Below, one piece after another: positions 7,249 through 14,144 of a stretch of DNA of 32,356 nt (position 1 is the first letter of the stretch; each line of letters starts with the position of its first letter). The notes under the pieces are model-generated. The model searched no databases, was not told the DNA's origin, and saw only the letters and a program-made list of their open reading frames with translations. Origin of the DNA: Oscillospiraceae bacterium (GTDB lineage: Bacteria > Bacillota > Clostridia > Oscillospirales > Acutalibacteraceae); contig CACYHA010000016.1 of assembly GCA_902774035.1 (NCBI GenBank), positions 64,798 to 97,153 of the forward strand, in the 5' to 3' direction. A program made the translations under genes and the position numbers.

Positions 7249-7276
7249 TATGTATCACCGTTTGACCGAAATATGA
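7249..7276 (-). promoter_or_regulatory. Candidate sigma-E-type promoter for bofA
   Basis: On the minus strand TCATATT (7276-7270) matches the sigma-E -35 consensus KMATATT perfectly. It is followed by 13 bases and GATACATA (7256-7249), a 6-of-8 match to CATACANT. The spacing is one base short of ideal. B. subtilis bofA is sigma-E-dependent, which makes this plausible. Confidence 0.4.
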
Positions 7277-7293
7277 CAAAGGAGCGTGAATTC

Positions 7294-8259
7294 ATGCAGC
7301 CCATGAAACTGCAGTGCGCCGTCAAAGGCTATGTCTGGGGCGGAACCAGACTGCACACCCAATTCGATCTTCCCATGCCGGAGGACAAGGACAGACTCGC
7401 GGAGGCCTGGGTGCTTTCCTGCCACCGCGACGGCGAAGACGTCATCACCAACGGAAAATTTGCCGGCAGAACGCTCTGCGACGTTCTCGCCAACGAGGGC
7501 AAAGCCTTTTGCGGAACCAACGCGGCGGCCTTCGATTTCTTCCCCGTCCTCGTCAAGCTGATCGACGCCGCCGACAACCTTTCCGTTCAGGTGCATCCGA
7601 GCGACGCCTACGCGCTCGAACACGAGGGCCAGCTCGGCAAGACCGAGGCGTGGTTCATTCTCGACTGCGCCGAGGACGCCGAGATCATCTACGGCTTTGC
7701 GCAGGAGATGACCAAAGACGAATTTCGCGCGGCAATCAAAGACGGAACGCTGCTGGACAAGGTTCGCCGCGTGAAGGTCAAACCGGGCGAACTGTATTTC
7801 ATCCCCTCCGGGACGCTGCACGCCATCTGCAGGGGAATTCTGCTGGCCGAGGTGCAGCAGAATTCCAACGTGACCTACCGCGTCTATGATTACGGCCGCC
7901 TGGTCGACGGAAAGCCCCGCGACCTGCACATTGCGCAGGCGCTGGACGTGACCAATCTTTCCCCGATGGAAAACGGCGGAAAGCCGCTCGGACCGCCGCA
8001 AAAAAAAGACGGCTACACCGAGACTCTTCTCACGCAGTGCGAATACTTCACCGCATACTGCCTGAACATCGAAGAAAAGGCCGAGCTGAACGTGGACGGG
8101 ACGTCTTTCGTTTCTCTGGTCGGTCTGGACGGCAACGCCGTGCTGCTGCACGACGACAACGCGCTGACGCTCTATAAGGGCGAAAGCATCTTTTTGCCCG
8201 CCGGTCTCGGCAGGGTCGAGATCCTCGGCAAAGCGCAAGTGTTGATGACAAAAGTATAA
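7294..8259 (+). CDS. manA: Mannose-6-phosphate isomerase, class I
   Basis: The 321-residue protein is a type I phosphomannose isomerase of the short Firmicutes form, a zinc cupin that interconverts mannose 6-phosphate and fructose 6-phosphate. Visible family blocks are VKGYVWGGTRL, LSVQVHPSDAYA (zinc His), GKTEAWFIL (zinc Glu), YFIPSGTLHAI (zinc His) and the active-site stretch NSNVTYRVYDYGR. The start is the ATG at 7294, with AAAGGAG nine bases upstream. An earlier ATG at 7273 lies before that site. It is apparently transcribed alone, divergently from bofA, and ends in a bidirectional hairpin. It would feed mannose into glycolysis or supply mannose 6-phosphate for glycan synthesis. Confidence 0.93.
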   Translation: MQPMKLQCAVKGYVWGGTRLHTQFDLPMPEDKDRLAEAWVLSCHRDGEDVITNGKFAGRTLCDVLANEGKAFCGTNAAAFDFFPVLVKLIDAADNLSVQVHPSDAYALEHEGQLGKTEAWFILDCAEDAEIIYGFAQEMTKDEFRAAIKDGTLLDKVRRVKVKPGELYFIPSGTLHAICRGILLAEVQQNSNVTYRVYDYGRLVDGKPRDLHIAQALDVTNLSPMENGGKPLGPPQKKDGYTETLLTQCEYFTAYCLNIEEKAELNVDGTSFVSLVGLDGNAVLLHDDNALTLYKGESIFLPAGLGRVEILGKAQVLMTKV

Positions 8260-8291
8260 TCCTTTGCCAGCAGAAGCTATATGCAAATAAA

Positions 8292-8340
8292 GAACGGCTG
8301 CCTTTCGTGGGTCAGCCGTTCAATTTATTTTAGTTTTTTT
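8292..8340. terminator. Bidirectional intrinsic terminator
   Basis: GAACGGCTG (8292-8300) pairs with CAGCCGTTC (8313-8321). A T-rich run, including seven T, follows on the plus strand and TTTATTT follows on the minus strand. It sits between the convergent manA and D-2-hydroxyacid dehydrogenase genes. Confidence 0.75.
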
Positions 8341-8386
8341 ACTATTTACTGTAATATTTTATCATTTCAAGTCACGAATTACCGGA

Positions 8387-9346
8387 TCAGTTTACAACGT
8401 TCTGCACTTCGCCGCGCAGAAAGCCTTCGACATTGCTGCGGAAAATGTTCATCAGCCGCGTGCGCGCCTCAAGAGAAGCCCAGGCGATGTGCGGCGTGAT
8501 GATGCAGTTTTCGCAGCAGAGCAGGGGATTGTCGGCTTTCGGCGGCTCGGTCGAAAGGACGTCCACGCCCGCGCCCGCAATGCGGCCTTCTTTCAGCGCG
8601 GCGGCGAGGTCGGCCTCGTTGACCACCGGCCCGCGCGAGGTGTTGATCAGCACGGCGTTGGGCTTCATTTTTGAAAGGAAGTCCCGGTTCACGAGTCCGG
8701 TGGTCTCCGGCGTGAGCGGGCAGTGCAGCGTGATCACGTCGCTCTCTTTGCACAGCGTGTCAAGGTCGACGAATTCCACTGTGCCGAAGCCGCTGTAATC
8801 GCGGCTGTGGGGCGACGTTGCCAGCACGCGCATCCCGAAGGCGTTCGCGATCTGCGCCACGGCCTTGCCGATCTGCCCGAAGCCGAAAATGCCGAAGGTT
8901 TTGCCGTGCAGCTCGGTCAGCGGCGCTTTCCAGTAGCAGAAATCGCGGTTTTTTGTCCAGTCGCCGGCCTTGACGCTGTCGTTGTGCAGGCCGACATGGT
9001 TCATCAGCTCCAGCACCAGCGCGAACACAAGCTGGGCCACGCCGTTTGTGCTGTAGGCCGGAATGTTGGAAACCGGAATGCCGCGCTCCCTTGCGGCGGC
9101 AATGTCGATCACGTTGTAGCCCGTGGAAAGGGTGGAGATGAATTTGAGCTCCGGCAGCGCACGGATGATCTCGCCGGGAATCACCGTTTTGTTGGTGACG
9201 AGAATGTCGGCGTCGGTACTGCGCTGCAGGACCTCCTGCGGCTTTGTGAATTCATGGACGACGTATTCGTCCACCGTGTCTTTCAGCCAGTCCCAGGAAA
9301 GGTCGCCCGGGTTTTCGGCATAGCCGTCAAGAATCACAAGCTTCAT
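8387..9346 (-). CDS. D-2-hydroxyacid dehydrogenase (glycerate dehydrogenase/hydroxypyruvate reductase-like)
   Basis: This 319-residue cytoplasmic oxidoreductase has the classic D-2-hydroxyacid dehydrogenase layout. The nucleotide loop is GFGQIG (155-160). The catalytic residues are Arg238 in NTSRGP, Glu267 in DVLSTEPP and His286 in TPHIAWAS. It should reduce a 2-keto acid to a D-2-hydroxyacid; the best guess is hydroxypyruvate or glyoxylate. After the second Rossmann strand the sequence is LATSPHSRDY. It lacks the usual NAD-selecting acidic residue and has Arg182, so NADPH use is possible. I chose the ATG at 9346 with GGGAG nine bases upstream. It is a single-gene unit with a strong promoter containing a perfect palindrome, so expression is probably controlled. 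Confidence 0.9.
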   Translation of the reverse strand: MKLVILDGYAENPGDLSWDWLKDTVDEYVVHEFTKPQEVLQRSTDADILVTNKTVIPGEIIRALPELKFISTLSTGYNVIDIAAARERGIPVSNIPAYSTNGVAQLVFALVLELMNHVGLHNDSVKAGDWTKNRDFCYWKAPLTELHGKTFGIFGFGQIGKAVAQIANAFGMRVLATSPHSRDYSGFGTVEFVDLDTLCKESDVITLHCPLTPETTGLVNRDFLSKMKPNAVLINTSRGPVVNEADLAAALKEGRIAGAGVDVLSTEPPKADNPLLCCENCIITPHIAWASLEARTRLMNIFRSNVEGFLRGEVQNVVN

Positions 9347-9379
9347 AAAAGAAAACTCCCTTCGTGTTTTGTCTGTTCT

Positions 9380-9409
9380 ATTATGACAAATTTGTCTTGT
9401 ATTTGTCAA
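9380..9409 (-). promoter_or_regulatory. Promoter of the D-2-hydroxyacid dehydrogenase gene
   Basis: On the minus strand TTGACA (9409-9404), an 18-base spacer and CATAAT (9385-9380) form a good vegetative promoter about 30 bases before the ATG. Confidence 0.75.
9385..9396. promoter_or_regulatory. Palindromic candidate operator
   Basis: GACAAATTTGTC is a perfect 12-bp palindrome lying between the -35 and -10 boxes of the dehydrogenase promoter and overlapping the edge of the -10. The half-site GACAAAT also occurs at the -35 box in direct orientation. Binding here would block RNA polymerase. The regulator is unknown. Confidence 0.5.
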
Positions 9410-9453
9410 GTCTAAAAATCTTAGAAAGAATTACGAAAAAACAATAAAATGAC

Positions 9454-9482
9454 TTGACCAAAAACCCTCTTTGTTATACAAT
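9454..9482 (+). promoter_or_regulatory. Promoter of the VTT-galactokinase operon
   Basis: TTGACC (9454-9459), a 17-base spacer and TACAAT (9477-9482) form a good vegetative promoter. It gives a leader of about 70 bases before the VTT gene. It is divergent from the dehydrogenase promoter. Confidence 0.7.
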
Positions 9483-9559
9483 AAAAAAGAATATAGGCAT
9501 CGTGCGCCCTTTTTTACTCTGCCTGTTTCTGTGCGCACCTTGTCCTCGGAGGGTTCTTT

Positions 9560-10291
9560 TTGAAACAAAAAATCGGTCGGAGCTATATCATGAACTTCGC
9601 CGCATTCATCTGCTTTCTGCTGGCGCTGGCGCTGATCGTCTTTCTGCGGCTGATCGAGATGGATGAGGCGATGGAGTGGTACTATAAATATACCGACACA
9701 CTGAGCAATTTTGAACAGTGGATCCAGACCCACGGCGCAAACTGGCGCTCCGTTCTCATCATTCTGGGCAATTTTGTGCTCAAGGCTGTGATCCCCTGGT
9801 TCCCGATCTCCTGCATCTGCGTGGTCAGCGGCGCGCTGTTCCCGGCCTACACCGCGATCGCAATCAATGTTGTGGGTCTGGCGCTGCTGTTTACCATCAA
9901 GTTCTTTTGGGGCAAGCGCTTCGGCGGCGGCAACGCGGAAAAGATCCTGCGCAAATATGACCGCGCCTCCAAATTCATCGACCAGAGTAAGCTCGGCTCC
10001 GCGATCGTGCTGTTTTTCCTGCGCCTTGTGCCCTGCGTGCCGATCAATTCCGTCAGCCAGCTTTACGGCACCACGGGGATCAGCTATTGGAAATATCTGC
10101 TCGTGTCCCTCGTCGGTTTTTCCTATAAGCTGTTTTCCTATACGATCATCGGCCGCAACGTCTATGATCCGCTCTCCGCAAAATTTTTGCTGCCCTTCGT
10201 CTTCCTGTTCCTGTTCTCCGGCTTTGTGCTGCTCGGCCTCAACGGCGTGATCGGGCTGACGGGATATCTGAGCAGTAAACATAAAGATTAA
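9560..10291 (+). CDS. VTT-domain (TVP38/TMEM64, DedA-related) membrane protein
   Basis: The 243-residue protein has about five or six hydrophobic segments and the VTT-domain core: PISCICVVSGALFPAY, then FFLRLVPCVPINSVSQLYG (the re-entrant FxxRxxPxxP-type block), then YWKYLLVSLVG. Proteins of this superfamily act in lipid movement across membranes, and DedA relatives in undecaprenyl-phosphate recycling; the substrate here is unknown. The start is uncertain: a TTG at 9560 has the stronger site GGAGGG six bases upstream, while an ATG at 9590 has GGAG seven bases upstream and would remove ten residues. It is the first gene of a plus-strand run with a galactokinase-family gene 21 bases downstream. 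Confidence 0.87.
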   Translation: MKQKIGRSYIMNFAAFICFLLALALIVFLRLIEMDEAMEWYYKYTDTLSNFEQWIQTHGANWRSVLIILGNFVLKAVIPWFPISCICVVSGALFPAYTAIAINVVGLALLFTIKFFWGKRFGGGNAEKILRKYDRASKFIDQSKLGSAIVLFFLRLVPCVPINSVSQLYGTTGISYWKYLLVSLVGFSYKLFSYTIIGRNVYDPLSAKFLLPFVFLFLFSGFVLLGLNGVIGLTGYLSSKHKD

Positions 10292-10312
10292 TCACAGAGA
10301 GGAAGTTCTTTT

Positions 10313-11599
10313 ATGGCAACATGCAAACAAATGCAGTCCCTGCTGGAGACCCGGGCGCTGGATGCCGCGTTCGCAAGGGTTTACACCCCGGCGCAGTATG
10401 AGGAGCAGTACGCCCGGTTCCTTGCGGTACTGAAGGATTTCGGCGTGCGGTTCGACCCGCAGCAGCAACGTGAGGTCGCGCTGTTTTCCGCACCGGGCCG
10501 TTCGGAGGTCGGCGGCAACCACACCGACCACAATCACGGCAAGGTCCTCGCCGCAGGCATCAGCCTCGACGCCGTTGCCGCGGCATCCAAAAACAACGAC
10601 GGCGCCGTGCGCATCAAATCTGCCGGTTATCCGATGGATGTTGTGTCCTGCGACGATCTGGAGATCCATCCGCAGGAGTTCGGAAAGAGCGTTGCCCTTT
10701 TGCGCGGTATGCTGGCGCGTTTTGTCCAGTTGGGCTACAAAATCGGCGGCTTTGACGCGACAACGGCCAGCAAGGTGCTTTCCGGCTCCGGGCTTTCCTC
10801 TTCCGCGGCCTTTGAGGTGCTGATCGGCACGATGATCAATGAGATGTACAACGGCGGCGCGGTTTCTCCCGTAGAGATCGCCAAGATCGCCCAGTATGCC
10901 GAAAACGTCTATTTCAACAAGCCCTGCGGCCTGCTGGATCAGATGGCCTGCTCCGTCGGCGGCTTTGTCTCCATCGACTTTGCCGATCCGGAAAACCCGG
11001 TCATCAACAAGGTGGATTTTGATTTTTCCGCCAGCGGCTATTCCCTTGTGATCGTTGACACCCTCGGCAGCCATTCCGGTCTGACCGACGATTACGCCTC
11101 CATCCGCGCCGAGATGGAGGCTGTGGCCGGCTTCTTCGGCAAAAAGGTCCTGCGCGAGGTCACTAAAGCGGATGTGCTGAACAACGCCGCCGCCATCGCG
11201 AAGGTGACCGGCGAACGCGCCGTGCTGCGTGCGCTGCATTTCTTCGGCGAAAACGAGCGGGTCGATTCCGAGGTCGCCGCGCTGCAGAGCGGCGCGTTTG
11301 ACCGCTTCCTTTCTCTGGTGATCGAGAGCGGACGCTCCTCGTATATGTACAACCAGAACGTGTTCACCTCCAAGTTCCCGACGCGGCAGCCGTTGTCGCT
11401 GGCGCTGGCCGTCAGCGAAGATCTGCTGGCCGGAAAGGGCGCCTGGCGTGTTCACGGCGGCGGCTTTGCCGGAACCATCCAGGCCTTTGTGCCGGATGCG
11501 CTGCTGGCTGCCTACATCGAGGCGATGCAGGCGCTGTTCAGCAAAGACGCTTGCTATGTTTTGCAAATCAGGCCGTTCGGCGGCGTGAAAATCTATTAA
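10313..11599 (+). CDS. galK: Galactokinase-family GHMP kinase
   Basis: The 428-residue sugar kinase carries the three GHMP landmarks: PGRSEVGGNHTDHNHG (61-76), the phosphate-binding loop LSGSGLSSSAA (156-166) and HGGGFAGT near the C-terminus. The catalytic Asp209 in GLLDQ and Arg63 are kept, so phosphorylation of a sugar at C1 is expected. The signature differs from classical GalK (GRVNLIGEHTDYN): the Glu that contacts galactose is Asn69, as in a clostridial galactokinase subgroup. The substrate could be galactose or a relative. No galT or galE gene is next to it. The ATG is preceded by GAGGAAG. It lies 21 bases after the VTT gene and 14 bases before a secreted FN3 protein gene, so all may be co-transcribed. 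Confidence 0.88.
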   Translation: MATCKQMQSLLETRALDAAFARVYTPAQYEEQYARFLAVLKDFGVRFDPQQQREVALFSAPGRSEVGGNHTDHNHGKVLAAGISLDAVAAASKNNDGAVRIKSAGYPMDVVSCDDLEIHPQEFGKSVALLRGMLARFVQLGYKIGGFDATTASKVLSGSGLSSSAAFEVLIGTMINEMYNGGAVSPVEIAKIAQYAENVYFNKPCGLLDQMACSVGGFVSIDFADPENPVINKVDFDFSASGYSLVIVDTLGSHSGLTDDYASIRAEMEAVAGFFGKKVLREVTKADVLNNAAAIAKVTGERAVLRALHFFGENERVDSEVAALQSGAFDRFLSLVIESGRSSYMYNQNVFTSKFPTRQPLSLALAVSEDLLAGKGAWRVHGGGFAGTIQAFVPDALLAAYIEAMQALFSKDACYVLQIRPFGGVKIY

Positions 11600-11613
11600 A
11601 AAGGAGTTTCAAC

Positions 11614-14100
11614 ATGAAAAAAACAATTCAAAAAACGCTTGCGCTTGTGCTTGCCATTTTGCTGATGTTCGGAACGGCGACAGTCGGTTTTGCCGCCTCC
11701 GTCGGCCAGGTGACAAAGCTTGCACTGGCCTCGCACACAAGCACGCAGATCAAGATCAAATGGAAATCCGTTGCAAAAGCGGACGGTTACCTGGTGGAGC
11801 TCTATGACGGCGACGAAGAAGAGTGGACCGTTGAGAATTACACCACGAACGCTTATTATGTCGACAAGGCGCTCACCCCGGGTACAAAATACGCCTACCG
11901 CGTGAAGGCCTATGTCAAGTCCGGCGGCGGCCGCACCTTCGGCAAAGCCTCCGACAAGCTCTCGGTGCTGACCGATCCCGAACGCGTGATGAAGGTCAAG
12001 GCGACCGTTCTCTCTCCGACGGCCGTCAAGCTGGAATGGCCTGCGGCTGCCGGCGCCTGCTCCTATCAGGTGTTCCGCAGCAGCACAGCGGACGGCAAGT
12101 ACAAAAAGGTGACCGAGACGGATAAAACAAGCTGCAAGGTCTCCTTCAGCTCCGCCCCCGGCACAGTCTATTTCAAAGTGAAATCCGTTGCGGAAGACGG
12201 CACGCTGACCCGCGCTGCGGCCGCCAGCCCTGCGGCGGACGTCAAGGTTCTGCCGAACGCCGTGCAGGAAGTGACCGTGAACGATTACACCGCCTCCACC
12301 GTCACCCTGAAGTGGGATGCCGCCAAGGGCGCCGCCGGTTACTACATTCTGAAAAAAGACGTGACGACCAACAAGGAATATGTCCAGCTCGCGAAGACCA
12401 CGGACACCACCTACAAGGTGAATTTCCCCGCCGCCCCGGGAACGGTCTATTTCAAAGTCCAGGCCTTCTCCAAGTTCGGCGGCGCCGTCAACACCGCCAA
12501 GGCCAGCGCGCCGGTGAAGCTGAACCTGAAGCCGGACAAGGTCACGGGTCTGGTCGCCATGAACGCCACTTCCTCCAGCATCACCCTTGCCTGGAGCGCG
12601 GCGGACGGCGCAACGAGCTATGAGATCTGCCAGCGCGACGAGAGCTTCGACTATGTGCCCATCGCCACGGTCAGCGAAACGACCTACACCGTGACGGGCC
12701 TTTCCAAAAACAGCGAGTACTATTTCTATGTGACCGCCATCGCCGATTACAACGGCAACATTCTGCGCGGCCCGAAGAGCGACGTTCTGAACAACGCGCA
12801 GACCGTCTTCGGCAACATTGAAAACTTCAAGATCAGCGTGGAAAGCGACGGCAAGGTCTGGGCCTCCTGGAGCCCGGTCAAGGGCGCCGAGGGCTATGTT
12901 ATCGAAAAGAGCACCGACGGGACGACCTGGGCGCAGGTTGCCGACACCAAGGACTGCTCGTTTGAAGTCACGAGCGTCGAGCCGAACGGCGTTTTGCCGA
13001 AGGGCGGCGCCGTGTCCTATCGCGTCTATGCCTACACCACCGAAAACGGAGCGCGCATCACCACGGATCCCACCGAGCCGAAGGCGGTCCGCGCACTGAC
13101 CGATGTTCCGAAGATCACCCGCGCCGGAACAGCCTCGCAGCACAGCGTCTGCCTGGAATGGACGACGGTCGAGGGCGCCGACGGCTACATGGTTGAGCGC
13201 TATGACACGATCAGCGGCCAGTGGCTCACGTCAACGATGAACAAGATGCGCTCCTATGTCAACGAAAAGGGCGAAAACATCACCTATTGCAGCATTCCCG
13301 AAAATGCGAGCGGCACGTTCCAATACCGCGTCTGCTCCTTTGTGAGCAACGGCGGCGTTAAGACCCAGAGCGAGTTCAGCGAACCCTTCGAATGGAATTA
13401 CGTCTATGCCGAGCCTCCCGCGAAGCAGTATCCCGACGCCATCCAGAAATCCGGCATCGTCGGTTATCTCTACGATCAGGAAGCCGGCGTGTTCTACACC
13501 GCGGACGACCCCTGGCAGCGTGTTTTCGGCTTCAACACCGTTTATGATATGGCCTCCCCGTTCATCATGCTGCCCTATGATACCGATCGCATCAAGTTCA
13601 CCTGCCACGGTGGCGAAAAATGGATGATCCAGCCGTGGAAAGGCCAGTACGGCATGATCCTTTACGGTTCCGAGGTCGGCGTCTACAGACAGTACACCGA
13701 CCGTAATGTGGAGCATTACGACTGCGTGCAGGACGATGAAAAGCTGATGATGGATATGCAGTTCTACCGCAGAGAGGAGAATAGCTCCGTCTGGCCGGAA
13801 AATCCGGAATTCACCCGTCCCTACGCCGAATACTGGTGGGTCACCGGCTTCACCTTCGGCTTTGTCCGCATGAAGAACCCGATCGAAGCGCTGAAGAATG
13901 TCAACTTCACCGATTTCAAGATCACCTTCCGCATCACTATGCTCGACTTCGATATGAGAAACGCGTTCAAGCAGGCGCTGCTGGACGAGATCGAATATGA
14001 AAAATCGCACTACGGCTTCAAGAACGACAAGGGCGAATCCGTCGGCCGCTTCACGATCCTCAAGGAGGACGGCCTGGACTTCTGGATCGCATACGTCTAA
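11614..14100 (+). CDS. Secreted fibronectin-III repeat protein with C-terminal DUF4474, paralogue 1
   Basis: The 828-residue protein has a signal peptide (MKKTIQKTLALVLAILLMFG onward, cleavage near FAA at residues 26-28). Six FN3-like repeats of about 90 residues follow (about 29-600), each with a Trp/Tyr core such as KIKWKSVAKADGYLVELY, KLEWPAAAGACSYQVF and TLKWDAAKGAAGYYIL. The C-terminal DUF4474 domain (about 605-826) contains DDPWQRVFGFN, KWMIQPWKGQYGM and AEYWWVTGFTFGF. DUF4474 has no known function. No LPXTG or membrane anchor is visible, so the protein is probably released or held non-covalently. The ATG has AAGGAG seven bases upstream. It is the first of three tandem paralogues. An adhesion, glycan-binding or matrix role is a guess. 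Confidence 0.88.
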   Translation: MKKTIQKTLALVLAILLMFGTATVGFAASVGQVTKLALASHTSTQIKIKWKSVAKADGYLVELYDGDEEEWTVENYTTNAYYVDKALTPGTKYAYRVKAYVKSGGGRTFGKASDKLSVLTDPERVMKVKATVLSPTAVKLEWPAAAGACSYQVFRSSTADGKYKKVTETDKTSCKVSFSSAPGTVYFKVKSVAEDGTLTRAAAASPAADVKVLPNAVQEVTVNDYTASTVTLKWDAAKGAAGYYILKKDVTTNKEYVQLAKTTDTTYKVNFPAAPGTVYFKVQAFSKFGGAVNTAKASAPVKLNLKPDKVTGLVAMNATSSSITLAWSAADGATSYEICQRDESFDYVPIATVSETTYTVTGLSKNSEYYFYVTAIADYNGNILRGPKSDVLNNAQTVFGNIENFKISVESDGKVWASWSPVKGAEGYVIEKSTDGTTWAQVADTKDCSFEVTSVEPNGVLPKGGAVSYRVYAYTTENGARITTDPTEPKAVRALTDVPKITRAGTASQHSVCLEWTTVEGADGYMVERYDTISGQWLTSTMNKMRSYVNEKGENITYCSIPENASGTFQYRVCSFVSNGGVKTQSEFSEPFEWNYVYAEPPAKQYPDAIQKSGIVGYLYDQEAGVFYTADDPWQRVFGFNTVYDMASPFIMLPYDTDRIKFTCHGGEKWMIQPWKGQYGMILYGSEVGVYRQYTDRNVEHYDCVQDDEKLMMDMQFYRREENSSVWPENPEFTRPYAEYWWVTGFTFGFVRMKNPIEALKNVNFTDFKITFRITMLDFDMRNAFKQALLDEIEYEKSHYGFKNDKGESVGRFTILKEDGLDFWIAYV

Positions 14101-14144
14101 GTTTCCTTTCAGAAAACACATAGAAGGAGAATCAGGAGCACCCC

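Noticed and set aside
11596-13143. Long minus-strand open frame opposite the first FN3 gene
   Set aside because: Gly/Arg/His-rich antisense frame; the plus strand carries the signal peptide, FN3 repeats and ribosome-binding site.
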